NCBI GenBank assembly: GCA_902801625.1
Contig: CADCJI010000007.1
Coordinates: 40,800-104,799, forward strand
Length of the DNA: 64,000 nt
Direction of reading: 5' to 3'
DNA from: an uncultured Bacteroidia bacterium
GTDB lineage: Bacteria; Bacteroidota; Bacteroidia; Bacteroidales; F082
This document shows, piece by piece, positions 36,057-44,324 of this stretch. The first letter of the stretch is position 1, and the number at the start of each line of letters is the position of its first letter. The position numbers and the translations under genes are program-made. Below the pieces are notes generated by a model. That model had not been told where the DNA came from and ran no database searches. It saw only the letters and a program-made list of their open reading frames with translations.

Positions 36057-37937
36057 TCACTTCCCCTCCCTAAACCTCACTATCGCCTCGATAATCTCAT
36101 CGTTATCATCGGAAATGGTGAGTAGCATATTCTTAAACAAGCCTCTGTCGCTCAGGTCTTTCAGCAGCGAATAGGCGGGCATGCAATTCGTGTAGTAGTC
36201 CTTGCCCATGAAGATCATCGGGCTGGCATAGCCTTCGCTCTCATAATGGTTTTGGCCTGCGTCTTGGAAGATTTCCTGCATGGTACCTGCACTGCCAGGC
36301 GTATAGATGATGCCTCCCTTGGCGATGGTAACGATGCCGTCCTCACGAACGCTGTTGTCGAAGTATTTGGCGATGTCGGTGGCAAAAGGTGCCGTCGGCT
36401 CGTGACCATAATAATAGGTCGGGATGGCAAGGCTACGATAGTCCGTTTGCAGAGGGAAACGTTCCATCACTTCGAAAGAACGGCAAAGCCAGCCTTCATC
36501 CTTGTAGGTCGGCGAAGGCATTAGCATGTCAACTGCTTCGTTGGTCTCGGCCTCGCTCCTACCCGCCATCCAAGCGCCGAGATGTGTGGCTTCCATGGCA
36601 CCTGGACCACCACCCGTGACCATCAAGCGACCCATTTCGGTCAGTTTCTTGCTCAAAAACACGATTTGGCGGTATTGTGGGTCGTCACGCCTTTTGGCAT
36701 GACCTCCCATTATGCCGATGACATCTTTTTCGTCGTAAAGGTCGAGCATTTTGTACAGTTCACGCGTGATGAAATGGTCGTGTAGAGCTCGGGCTAAGGT
36801 CTCGCGCACCGCGTGTCCCCGTTTGCCTTGGTCAATATAATGCTTATAGACTTGTGTATCATGACAGGTCGCAAAAGTCGACTCATCATGATAGTCGTAG
36901 CCTTCATATAGCATCTTGCTATTATACAGCTTCTTGGGATAAGTATTGAAAGGCATGCCCATCTTGCGAATATAAATGCTGAGGTCATCATTGGCGACCA
37001 TTTCTAGCACCCGATTAACGATGCCTGCAGCATCAAGGCCATACTTATGCATCAAGGCTGAAGCCTGTCCCGACTCACCGAAACGGTCGCTCATGCCAAT
37101 ACGAACAACACGGATAGGATGGTTTTCGGCCAAAAACTCTGTTACGGCACCACCCAAACCGCCTGCAACCTGATGCTCTTCAATGGTGAAGATCATACGG
37201 GTCTCATCAGCAGCTTTGTTGAGCATCTCGCCATCCAACGGCTTGATGGTGTGCATATTGATGACGCGAGCTGAGATACCAACTTGTTGAAGCATGTGAG
37301 CGGCTTCCAAGGCTTCCCACACCTCATGTCCCGTGGCAACAAGCGTGACATCACTACCATCCTGCATCAGCTGAGCTTTTCCGATTTCAAATTCCTGATC
37401 TTCAGCAGTAAAGTCAGGCACTGCCTCGCGCCCAAAACGCACATAGACCGGTCCTTTACATTCAAGGATGGCTTTCTCGGTGGCGATTTTGGCTTGGGTG
37501 GCATCGCAAGGCGAGATGACGGTCATGTTGGGCAACACACGCATAGCCGCGATGTCCTCCAAAGCCTGATGCGTGGCGCCATCGGGACCTACGGAAACAC
37601 CAGCATGGGCGCCACCTATGACAACATGCACATTGTTGTAACACACCGAGATACGAATCTGGTCGTTGGCACGGTGCGCCGCAAACACACCGTAGGTGCT
37701 AAAGACGGGAATCTTACCACCTAGAGCCAATCCAGCAGCCGTAGCCACGGCATCTTGCTCAGCGATACCCATGGAGAGAAACCTCTCGGGAAAGGCCTCT
37801 GCAAAAAGGTTCATCCCGACAGAATTGGTAATGTCGGCTCCCAATCCGACCACCCTTTTATCTTGTTGCGCAGCAGCAAGGACACCCTCGCCGAAACCGG
37901 TCTTTGTGGCCTTGTTGCCTTTGTTTTTGTAATACAT
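36057..37937 (-). CDS. Transketolase C-terminal half fused to a LOG-family protein
   Basis: 626 residues, start at MYYKNKGNKATKTGFGEG after the hairpin repeat. Residues 1 to about 312 are a transketolase C-half: pyrimidine-binding domain with the catalytic Glu in MGIAEQDAVATAAGLALGGK, FAAHRANDQIRISVCY, and the TK C-terminal domain. From about Met313 the protein is a long-form LOG family member: IRKMGMPFNTYPKKLYNSKM, VIGIMGGHAKRRDDPQYRQI, VTGGGPGAMEATHLGAWMAG and TPGSAGTMQEIFQDAGQNHY. LOG enzymes release a base from nucleoside 5'-monophosphates. No stop separates the two parts. The N-terminal transketolase half is the next gene upstream. Confidence 0.85.
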   Translation of the reverse strand: MYYKNKGNKATKTGFGEGVLAAAQQDKRVVGLGADITNSVGMNLFAEAFPERFLSMGIAEQDAVATAAGLALGGKIPVFSTYGVFAAHRANDQIRISVCYNNVHVVIGGAHAGVSVGPDGATHQALEDIAAMRVLPNMTVISPCDATQAKIATEKAILECKGPVYVRFGREAVPDFTAEDQEFEIGKAQLMQDGSDVTLVATGHEVWEALEAAHMLQQVGISARVINMHTIKPLDGEMLNKAADETRMIFTIEEHQVAGGLGGAVTEFLAENHPIRVVRIGMSDRFGESGQASALMHKYGLDAAGIVNRVLEMVANDDLSIYIRKMGMPFNTYPKKLYNSKMLYEGYDYHDESTFATCHDTQVYKHYIDQGKRGHAVRETLARALHDHFITRELYKMLDLYDEKDVIGIMGGHAKRRDDPQYRQIVFLSKKLTEMGRLMVTGGGPGAMEATHLGAWMAGRSEAETNEAVDMLMPSPTYKDEGWLCRSFEVMERFPLQTDYRSLAIPTYYYGHEPTAPFATDIAKYFDNSVREDGIVTIAKGGIIYTPGSAGTMQEIFQDAGQNHYESEGYASPMIFMGKDYYTNCMPAYSLLKDLSDRGLFKNMLLTISDDNDEIIEAIVRFREGK

Positions 37938-37950
37938 GACGTTTCGTTTT

Positions 37951-38018
37951 GTAGAGACGCAATGATTGCGTCTCAAATTAATTCCGTTTTTCAGGAGACG
38001 CAATCATTGCGTCTCTAC
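37951..38018. repeat. Paired GAGACGCAAT hairpin repeats between the transketolase halves
   Basis: GTAGAGACGCAATGATTGCG plus TCTC (37951-37974) and an inverted copy GAGACGCAATCATTGCGTCT plus CTAC (37995-38018). Each is itself a palindrome, and the two can pair with each other. The right copy contains the stop codon of the transketolase N-half (minus-strand TAG at 38017-38015). Confidence 0.9.
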
Positions 38019-38854
38019 GACAATTCGTTTATAAAACCAGGTAATTGTTCCTTGCTCGGCACCTTGCCGTGCCATTGGTTGTTGTCCTCGATGCTCTTCA
38101 CGCCCTTGCCCATGATGGTATCAGCGATGATGACAGTCGGCCTGCCTTTCTCTTGGTCAGCCAAGTCCAACGCCATCTTGATTTGGCTCATGTCGTGCCC
38201 GTCAATCTCAATGGTATGCCATCCGAAAGCTGCCCATTTGTCGCGCAAAGGGTCGATGGCCATCACCTTCTCCGTGCCGCCATCGATTTGCAAACGGTTG
38301 CGATCGATGATGGCGCAGAGGTTGTCCACTTGATGATGCGCCGCAGCCATGGCCGACTCCCAAACGCTTCCCTCTTGCTGCTCTCCGTCGCCCATAATGC
38401 AGAACACACGGTTCACGGCCCCTGAGCCCTGAGCCCGTCGAAGGGCCGAAGGGCCGTCCATCTTAGCCGCCAGAGCCATACCCAATGCCACACCCAGACC
38501 TTGTCCCAACGAGCCAGAGCAGGTCTCCAAGCCAGGCAAGCGGAACTCGTAGCTCGGATGCCCTTGCAGACGACTACCTAACTTGCGCAATGTAAGCATC
38601 TCTTCTTCAGGAAAATAGCCCGCAGCCGCCAAGGTCGCGTAAAACACAGGAGCCGTATGCCCGATGGAAAGCACCACCTTATCGCGATCTTCCCATTCGG
38701 GATGTTGCGGGTCGTGACGCAAATGGTTGAAATACAATACAGTGAAAATATCGACCAAATCGAGAGAGCCGCCCGTATGTCCAGAGCCAGCTTCAGCCAA
38801 AGCGGTCAAGATAAGCTGACGAATATGTTTCGCTTTCTCTTCCAATGAAGTCAT
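38015..38854 (-). CDS. Transketolase N-terminal half
   Basis: 279 residues from the ATG that overlaps the DUF456 stop (ATGA). Thiamine-diphosphate-binding half of a two-subunit transketolase: SGHTGGSLDLVDIFTVLYFN, VLSIGHTAPVFYATLAAAG, ETCSGSLGQGLGVALGMALA, the GDGEQQEGSVWESAMAAAHH motif that holds Mg and the diphosphate, and ADTIMGKGVKSIEDNNQWHG. It should pair with the C-half encoded downstream to move two-carbon units in the non-oxidative pentose phosphate pathway. Residues GPSALRRAQGSGAVN come from a copy of the dispersed palindrome at 38418-38457. The stop codon lies inside another repeat. Confidence 0.88.
   Translation of the reverse strand: MTSLEEKAKHIRQLILTALAEAGSGHTGGSLDLVDIFTVLYFNHLRHDPQHPEWEDRDKVVLSIGHTAPVFYATLAAAGYFPEEEMLTLRKLGSRLQGHPSYEFRLPGLETCSGSLGQGLGVALGMALAAKMDGPSALRRAQGSGAVNRVFCIMGDGEQQEGSVWESAMAAAHHQVDNLCAIIDRNRLQIDGGTEKVMAIDPLRDKWAAFGWHTIEIDGHDMSQIKMALDLADQEKGRPTVIIADTIMGKGVKSIEDNNQWHGKVPSKEQLPGFINELS
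38418..38457. repeat. Dispersed palindrome inside the transketolase N-half gene
   Basis: GGCCCCTGAGCCCTGAGCCC and GTCGAAGGGCCGAAGGGCC are the expanded form of the repeat with core CCCTGAGCCCGTCGAAGGG, with partial internal duplications at both ends. On the coding strand it reads in frame as PSALRRAQGSGA. Confidence 0.85.
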
Positions 38855-39354
38855 ACCAATAAACCAATTAAGTCCTTGACAATGAATACTAAACAAACGA
38901 ATGCGTAAATCAGTTTCAGCAGCGTGCCCACCAAAAAACCGACAAAGGAACCAAAAGCCGCTTTCCAAGCTTGTTTATTAGGTGTTTTCGCGATCCTTTC
39001 ACCGAAATATGCGCCAAAAAACGGGCCCGCCAAGATGACGGGAAAGGCTGCATTGAAGAATAAGGTGAGCGTCAAACCCACCAAAAGTCCAATGGTGCTC
39101 CCCCACATGCCTGCCTTGGAACCACCAAATTTCTTGGTACCCCAAACGGGCACGATATAATCCAGAGTAAAAATCACCGCTGCGATGACGCCCATGACGA
39201 CAAGGAAAGTGACCGAGTGCTCGACCCCTTCGACAAACGAAACGGCCAACACACTCAAATAACTGAAAGGCGGTCCGGCAATGCCCGGTACAATAGCACC
39301 CACGATGCCGACAATGGCCAGACAGATGGCCGCCGCAATGAGAACGACATTCAT
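38851..39354 (-). CDS. DUF456 family membrane protein
   Basis: 167 residues from MNVVLIAAAICLAIVGIVGA. It has about four or five hydrophobic segments rich in Gly, a DUF456 hallmark: VPGIAGPPFSYLSVLAVSFV, FTLDYIVPVWGTKKFGGSKA and LAGPFFGAYFGERIA. Inner membrane, function unknown. It is the first gene of a transcript with the two transketolase genes. Confidence 0.85.
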   Translation of the reverse strand: MNVVLIAAAICLAIVGIVGAIVPGIAGPPFSYLSVLAVSFVEGVEHSVTFLVVMGVIAAVIFTLDYIVPVWGTKKFGGSKAGMWGSTIGLLVGLTLTLFFNAAFPVILAGPFFGAYFGERIAKTPNKQAWKAAFGSFVGFLVGTLLKLIYAFVCLVFIVKDLIGLLV

Positions 39355-39438
39355 TTGATCATGTTTTAGAAGGCGAAAATACGAAAAAAACATGAATAAG
39401 CCACTACTCTAGGCAAAATGTGCATTTTCACTCAATTA

Positions 39439-39470
39439 TTTTGATTTTTGTGAAATCAGCCTTACATTTG
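39439..39470 (+). promoter_or_regulatory. Predicted promoter of the outer-membrane protein operon
   Basis: TTTTG at 39439-39443 and TACATTTG at 39463-39470 give a -33/-7 pair with 19-bp spacing, followed by CGG. The leader to the ATG at 39491 is short. Confidence 0.6.
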
Positions 39471-39490
39471 CGGCATAAAACTCCAATTGC

Positions 39491-40315
39491 ATGAAAAAGC
39501 TTCTACTTCTAATATCGCTAATCATCACAGCATCAAACATTTTCGCCTACGACATCATCCATCCTATCGGGGGTCGCGCTGCTGCCATGGGAGGCTCGTC
39601 GGTGGCCTCACAAGGTCTTTGGGCCATGCAAAACAACCCTGCCGGTATGGCCAACCTGGACAAAATCAGCCTAGGCCTTTACTACGAAAACCGCTGGATG
39701 CTGTCTGAGACGGCTTACAAATGCGGAGCCTTCGCCCTGCCCACCAAGTTTGGTACATTGGGACTGAGTTTCAACCAATTCGGTTCATCAAAATACAATG
39801 AGAACAAGTTTGGCCTTGCCTATGCCAAAGACTTCGGACGCTACCTTCAAATCGGCCTACAACTCGACTATCTCCTGCTCAAAATCGGCAACGACTACGG
39901 CAAATTTAACGCGGTCACCTTTGAATTGGGCATACAGTCGCATGTCACCAATAAACTGACCTTAGGTACCTACATCTTCAATCCCGTCAATTTCAGCTTC
40001 GAGCAGATCTTGAACCACGAGAAACTGCCCATCGTGATGCGATTTGGCCTAGCCTACCAGTTCACCAAGGACTTCATCGGCCAATGCGAAATCGAGAAAA
40101 ACACCGAACGCAATGGCATCAGCTTGCGCGGTGGACTAGAGTATGAAACTGTTAAGAATCTATATATCCGCACAGGTGTGCAGACCAACCCTGGCATCCT
40201 GAGTTTCGGACTGGGCTATGCCATTCGTTTCGCACAAATCAATGTGGCGGCACAATTGCACAACGAATTAGGGGCATCGATTCAAATCGGTATGATATTC
40301 AGCATTGGAAAATGA
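39491..40315 (+). CDS. PorV/UPF0164-like outer-membrane beta-barrel protein
   Basis: 274 residues with signal peptide MKKLLLLISLIITASNIFAY. The mature start IIHPIGGRAAAMGGSSVASQ and WAMQNNPAGMANLDKISLGL is the FadL/PorV-type signature of an N-terminal plug and first strands, followed by alternating beta strands to a final aromatic-containing strand (ASIQIGMIFSIGK). PorV/PorQ-like proteins act as shuttles or docking sites in type IX secretion, but this one is not clearly PorV or PorQ, and a general porin-like role is possible. The next gene starts 1 bp after its stop. Confidence 0.7.
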   Translation: MKKLLLLISLIITASNIFAYDIIHPIGGRAAAMGGSSVASQGLWAMQNNPAGMANLDKISLGLYYENRWMLSETAYKCGAFALPTKFGTLGLSFNQFGSSKYNENKFGLAYAKDFGRYLQIGLQLDYLLLKIGNDYGKFNAVTFELGIQSHVTNKLTLGTYIFNPVNFSFEQILNHEKLPIVMRFGLAYQFTKDFIGQCEIEKNTERNGISLRGGLEYETVKNLYIRTGVQTNPGILSFGLGYAIRFAQINVAAQLHNELGASIQIGMIFSIGK

Positions 40316-40316
40316 C

Positions 40317-42524
40317 ATGAAACAACTGGTTTTCATCATATTATCTCTAACATTCACCTTGTTTGCTAAGGCGCAGATTACCATCGACACGCTCAGCACC
40401 GAGGCTTTGAACCAGCTACTCATCGAACAAGTGGAACGGTTGGCCGAAGACAGCGACGATGATATTGATTATGAAGACCTTTTGGAAAACTACATCTTCT
40501 TCAGCGAGAATCCAGTCAACCTCAATAGCGAGGAGACCATCCGTTTGGTCGAGTTACGCCTGCTCAGCGTGTTCCAATTTGAGGAATTGCAGCAATACCG
40601 ACGCTATTATGGTGACTTTCTCTTTTTGGAAGAGTTGGAGATGGTGGAGGGCTTCGATGAGCGGACTTTGGCTATCATCAAGCCTATAATCTACATCGGG
40701 CAGGAACATAACAAGGACAAAATCACACTCAACAAGATGGCGCGTTATGGCAAGCATCAACTGGTGGGCCGTTATGAGCAAATCCTTGAACGACAACAAG
40801 GTTACATGCCCATCGATGACTCCGCACTTTTGGTCAAGCCCAACTCACGCTATCTCGGCAGTCCACAGAAGCTCCAATTCAAATACACCTATAACTATAG
40901 GAACAAAATCCGCGCAGGCTTTGTTTTGGAGAAAGACGCTGGCGAGATGTTCTACACCGACAAGGTCAGCGACACCCTCCAGAAACTCTTGGGAAACCAA
41001 TACCATCGCGGTTTCGACTTCACTGGCTTCCACCTCTACGCCAAGGACTTGGGCATCGTGAAAGCCGCTGTTTTGGGCGACTACCAACTGGCCTTTGGCC
41101 AAGGCTTGACCCTGTGGTCGGGCATGAGCTTTGGCAAGGCGGGCGCAGGCAGCAGTGTGATGAAACAAGGACGCGGCATTACACCCAAAGGATCGGCCAG
41201 CGAGTATGCCTTCATGCGAGGCACTGCCGTCACTCTTGGTGCCGGGCCTTTCAGTGGCACCGTTTTCTACTCCAACCGTTTGGTCGATGCCAATGTCAGC
41301 ATGGCTGACACTTTGGAAAGCGAAGCCGAGTTTGTCAGCAGCTTGCAAGAGACAGGATATCACCGCACTATTGGCGAGCTGCAAGACCGTCATGCCATAC
41401 GGCAACAAGTCGTCGGCGGACATCTGGCCTTTGCCATTGCTCATTTCGAGGTCGGTTACACCGCCCACCATACATGGCTCAGCGTGCCACTCGAACTCAA
41501 GCCCAGCCATTACAACCAGTTTTATTTCCAAGGGCAAAAGCTCACCAACCAAGGTATTGACTTCAAGTATGTTAAAGGGAAATATGCGGTTTTTGGAGAA
41601 ATGGCGATGAGTTATAATCATGGAGCTAAGGTCCCTGAGCCCGTCGAAGGGCCGACCTCAATACAATCGGGCGTTTCGACTAGCTCAACAACCCTTGGCT
41701 TTGCTGGTTTGGTCGGCCTAACCGTAAAACCTGCCGGTTATTTAAACTTCACTATCCTCTATCGCGACTATGGCAAGGCCTACCAAAACCTCATGAGCAA
41801 CGCCTTCGGTGAAGGCAGCCGCAACCAAGGGCAGCGAGGTATCTATCTTGGCGTGGAAGCCGCTCCCGCACCTTATTGGAACATCCTTGCCTATGTCGAC
41901 CAGTTCCAATACACCTGGCTGACCTCACAAGTCAACGCACCCAGTCGTGGACATGACTACTATTTGCGCATCAGCCACAGCTTCAACCGTCGCACGCAAG
42001 CCTACCTGCAGTTCCGCTCAAAGACCAAGATGAAGAATTCCACCGATGCATTTGTCTTCAGTCACTACCCCATTTTCTACACCAAGAATGCCGTGCGTTT
42101 CAACATCAACTATCAGATTGGTTGGGATTTGCATTGCAGCAACAAGGCCGAATATGCACACTACCGCAATGATGATGGCAGCAACGAACACGGTTATTTC
42201 CTCTGCCAAGACATCGCATACAAGCCCGAAGGCAAGCCCTATAGTCTTGCTTTCCGTTACGCCATCTTCGACGCCCAGGACTACAACACGCGTATCTACG
42301 CCTACGAGAATGATGTGCTCTATTCCTTCAGCGTTCCCGCCCTTTACGGCAAAGGCATGAGGGTGTATCTTTTAGGAAAGGTTAAGCTATTCAACGCCTT
42401 GACGCTATATGCCCGCATCGGGCGCACCATCTACAGCGACCGTGAGGAAATCGGCAGCGGATTGACCTTGATTCAAGGGAATCACAAGACGGATTTGAAG
42501 GTGGAGGCGATTTGGAAACTGTAA
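40317..42524 (+). CDS. Helix-hairpin-helix plus outer-membrane beta-barrel protein
   Basis: 735 residues from MKQLVFIILSLTFTLFAKAQ, a signal peptide. Residues about 22-120 contain a helical region of paired hairpins (NLNSEETIRLVELRLLSVFQ, FLFLEELEMVEGFDERTLAI) like the HhH/ComEA-type N-domain of Bacteroidota barrel proteins. The remainder is a large beta barrel with alternating strands and aromatic girdles up to the final strand HKTDLKVEAIWKL. Residues about 438-460 (VPEPVEGPTS followed by VSTSSTTLG) come from two inverted copies of the dispersed palindrome. Probably an outer-membrane protein of unknown cargo, translationally linked to the preceding PorV-like gene. Confidence 0.7.
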   Translation: MKQLVFIILSLTFTLFAKAQITIDTLSTEALNQLLIEQVERLAEDSDDDIDYEDLLENYIFFSENPVNLNSEETIRLVELRLLSVFQFEELQQYRRYYGDFLFLEELEMVEGFDERTLAIIKPIIYIGQEHNKDKITLNKMARYGKHQLVGRYEQILERQQGYMPIDDSALLVKPNSRYLGSPQKLQFKYTYNYRNKIRAGFVLEKDAGEMFYTDKVSDTLQKLLGNQYHRGFDFTGFHLYAKDLGIVKAAVLGDYQLAFGQGLTLWSGMSFGKAGAGSSVMKQGRGITPKGSASEYAFMRGTAVTLGAGPFSGTVFYSNRLVDANVSMADTLESEAEFVSSLQETGYHRTIGELQDRHAIRQQVVGGHLAFAIAHFEVGYTAHHTWLSVPLELKPSHYNQFYFQGQKLTNQGIDFKYVKGKYAVFGEMAMSYNHGAKVPEPVEGPTSIQSGVSTSSTTLGFAGLVGLTVKPAGYLNFTILYRDYGKAYQNLMSNAFGEGSRNQGQRGIYLGVEAAPAPYWNILAYVDQFQYTWLTSQVNAPSRGHDYYLRISHSFNRRTQAYLQFRSKTKMKNSTDAFVFSHYPIFYTKNAVRFNINYQIGWDLHCSNKAEYAHYRNDDGSNEHGYFLCQDIAYKPEGKPYSLAFRYAIFDAQDYNTRIYAYENDVLYSFSVPALYGKGMRVYLLGKVKLFNALTLYARIGRTIYSDREEIGSGLTLIQGNHKTDLKVEAIWKL
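41630..41693. repeat. Two inverted copies of the dispersed palindrome in the barrel gene
   Basis: GGTCCCTGAGCCCGTCGAAG plus GGCC at 41630-41653, and a more diverged, opposite copy GGGCGTTTCGACTAGCTCAA plus CAACC at 41669-41693. Both keep the reading frame (PEPVEGP and VSTSSTT). Confidence 0.8.
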
Positions 42525-42771
42525 ATGTGTAGGATTACGCGTCTCAATTTCATTTGGTGTTTCTCTGCTCGCATCCGCCGTTTAGTGGGAATACTTTATC
42601 TATTTTTTCAGTCTCGGCTTCGGCTAAGACATGGTTACCATGACCATCACGAATGGATGTGATAATCCAGAGTTCAGACATTTAATAATTCCACTCTTTT
42701 ATAGCACCTGATTTGTCGAAACACTCTAATTAAAGTAAATAATTATGACAAAAGCGTAAATAAATACGACC
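42525..42771. other. Gene-free spacer upstream of the RiPP operon regulator
   Basis: No supported reading frame, tRNA or clear terminator. It is AT-rich towards the right. A near palindrome CATGGTTACCATG lies at about 42629. I see nothing else in it. Confidence 0.4.
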
Positions 42772-42810
42772 ATACCTAATAGTAAGAACAAACTATGATA
42801 GGTATTTTTG
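42772..42810 (+). promoter_or_regulatory. Promoter and inverted-repeat operator candidate of the XRE regulator
   Basis: TATTTTTG at 42803-42810 fits the -7 box. It overlaps the right arm of an inverted repeat, ATACCTAATAGT (42772-42783) with ACTATGATAGGTAT (42792-42805), which would allow repression by the dimeric HTH protein encoded directly downstream. Confidence 0.45.
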
Positions 42811-42833
42811 CATACTCAATTAAAACATCACAA

Positions 42834-42843
42834 CCCCCCCCCC
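42834..42843 (+). repeat. Ten-C homopolymer tract at the start of the XRE regulator gene
   Basis: Exactly ten C residues end one base before the ATG at 42845, in an otherwise AT-rich leader. Such a tract is prone to slippage, and its position would change spacing in the translation initiation region rather than the reading frame. Confidence 0.85.
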
Positions 42844-42844
42844 T

Positions 42845-43183
42845 ATGGCCAAACCACATAGAATACATATTGGACATCTTATTAAAGATGTTTTTGATAA
42901 AAAGGGAATGAGCGTGGCCGAATTTGCACGTCGTATCAATTGTGCAAGACCCAACGTTTATTCCATTTTTGAGCGTTACGACATTGGTGTAGAACAACTT
43001 ATTAACATTTCCGAAGCTTTGGATCACAATTTTTTTGATGATATCCAATTGAAAAGCGGCTTAACTTCATCATTACAAACGCGGCAAATGAACGTTCGTT
43101 TCAACCTCGAGTCGTTTTCTGTGGAAAAAGCGGAAAGAATTGGAATTTTGCTGAAAGAATTGAAAGAATTGGTTGAAGAATAG
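42845..43183 (+). CDS. XRE-type helix-turn-helix regulator
   Basis: 112 residues. The HTH is at about residues 10-70: IGHLIKDVFDKKGMSVAEFA, RRINCARPNVYSIFERYDIG and VEQLINISEALDHNFF, the usual five-helix XRE plan. The C-terminal third is a basic/acidic helix (ESFSVEKAERIGILLKELKE) that may dimerise. Its position upstream of, and in line with, the RiPP genes and the inverted repeat over its own promoter suggest that it controls this operon and itself. That is inference from position. Confidence 0.7.
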   Translation: MAKPHRIHIGHLIKDVFDKKGMSVAEFARRINCARPNVYSIFERYDIGVEQLINISEALDHNFFDDIQLKSGLTSSLQTRQMNVRFNLESFSVEKAERIGILLKELKELVEE

Positions 43184-43263
43184 TTTTTCACATTTGTAAA
43201 ACATTCCGACAAAATAGTAAATTCTTTTGACATCTACACCATCAAGTAAAACAAAGTATAGTA

Positions 43264-43271
43264 TAATTTTG
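43264..43271 (+). promoter_or_regulatory. Predicted -7 promoter box for the RiPP gene set
   Basis: TAATTTTG followed by C matches TAnnTTTG. It lies 84 bp upstream of the decayed precursor start (43348) and 248 bp upstream of the exported-protein gene. No firm -33 box was seen. Confidence 0.4.
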
Positions 43272-43302
43272 CTGATTGAAATAATTTCAAGTCATCAACT
43301 TT

Positions 43303-43377
43303 CCCCGATGAGCCAAAATGGGTATAACTTTGGCAGAACGAAAAAAAATGGAAAACAACAAAAAGGAGACCCAAAAT
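43303..43377 (+). repeat. Direct repeat, copy 1 (matches 44325-44397)
   Basis: About 75 bp starting CCCCGATGAGCCAAAATGGG and covering the leader and first codons of a precursor gene; it recurs at 44325-44397 with clear similarity throughout, including ATGGAAAAC and GAGACCCAAA. Confidence 0.8.
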
Positions 43378-43476
43378 AGAAAGAACTCTTTAAGAATGCG
43401 ACAAATAATTAGGACTTTGAGCATGATTAATATTTCACGTTTCCCTTCTCGTGTTTAATTTTTCATATGAACTAAA
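43348..43476 (+). pseudogene. Decayed CXXX-repeat peptide precursor remnant
   Basis: The reading frame from the ATG at 43348 codes for MENNKKETQNRKNSLRMRQI and a further 22 residues. The first 11 or so match the start of the intact precursor at 44367 (MENDKNNETQSRRQ), and the DNA upstream is a direct repeat of that gene's leader. The twin-arginine motif, hydrophobic segment and cysteine repeats are lost. It is best read as a dead third precursor copy, although a short peptide could still be made. Confidence 0.7.
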
Positions 43477-43511
43477 TCAGAACCTATGTTTAATATTAAA
43501 TTTACAACAAA

Positions 43512-44231
43512 ATGAAAAAAATTCTTATCCTTTTTGCTTTCGTCGTCATTTCGATAGGAGCATACGCGCAGAACAACATGAGAGATGTGGTGTACTTGAA
43601 AAATGGAGGCATCACAAAAGGTATTATCATCGAGCAAGTGCCCAATCAATCCCTGAAAATCCAGACAGCAGACGGCAGCGTATTCGTTTACAAATTCTCT
43701 GAGATTGAAAAAATCAGCAAGGAAGGTATTCAACCTAATGCAAGCATTGGCACAACAGTTACTCCAAACTACAGCGTTCAAAGTGATCCCATTGAACGCA
43801 AAGGAGGTAGCATCTGTTATGTCAATGGCCGCTCATTGACCGACAATGAAGTCCAAGCATTAGTGGGACAAGATCGTTTTGAAACTTATATCGGAGGCCG
43901 AGCCCAAAGGGCAATGGGTAGATCCCTTACCACATGGGGATGGATTGATTTTGGTGTAGGCACTGGCCTGTGGATTACAGGCTTAGCCTTAGATTCTTAT
44001 GCCTTGTACTATTCAGGTCTTTTATGTCTCACCACGGCTGACATTCTTCTGCCTGTGGGTTATGTTTTCAGAGGCATTGGCTCCAGCCGTATTAATTGGG
44101 TGTGCAACGACTTCAACGAACACAAGAACCATACTTCCTTGTACGTTTCGCCCTCTCTTATGCGCTTAAGCGCCGCGTCTGGAACAAACAGTCAAATCGC
44201 TGTTGGCGCAACGGTGTCACTGATGTTTTAA
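43512..44231 (+). CDS. Exported protein of the RiPP locus, function unknown
   Basis: 239 residues with signal peptide MKKILILFAFVVISIGAYAQ. The N-terminal module VVYLKNGGITKGIIIEQVPN, then LKIQTADGSVFVYKFSEIEK, is common at the start of Bacteroidota envelope proteins. Two hydrophobic stretches (WGWIDFGVGTGLWITGLALD, YYSGLLCLTTADILLPVGYV) and a beta-like end SQIAVGATVSLMF follow, a layout like the last part of the CsgG-like protein at 7887-8843. It lies between the decayed and intact precursors, so it may be an immunity, receptor or anchoring protein; nothing in the sequence decides. Confidence 0.6.
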   Translation: MKKILILFAFVVISIGAYAQNNMRDVVYLKNGGITKGIIIEQVPNQSLKIQTADGSVFVYKFSEIEKISKEGIQPNASIGTTVTPNYSVQSDPIERKGGSICYVNGRSLTDNEVQALVGQDRFETYIGGRAQRAMGRSLTTWGWIDFGVGTGLWITGLALDSYALYYSGLLCLTTADILLPVGYVFRGIGSSRINWVCNDFNEHKNHTSLYVSPSLMRLSAASGTNSQIAVGATVSLMF

Positions 44232-44324
44232 TCTTCAAATCGTTTTACCGAAATTCCGAACTCTTTTTTGAACCTTTGTCACTAAATAGAGTATCGGTAT
44301 TCTTCCCACGTAAAACCAGCCTAA

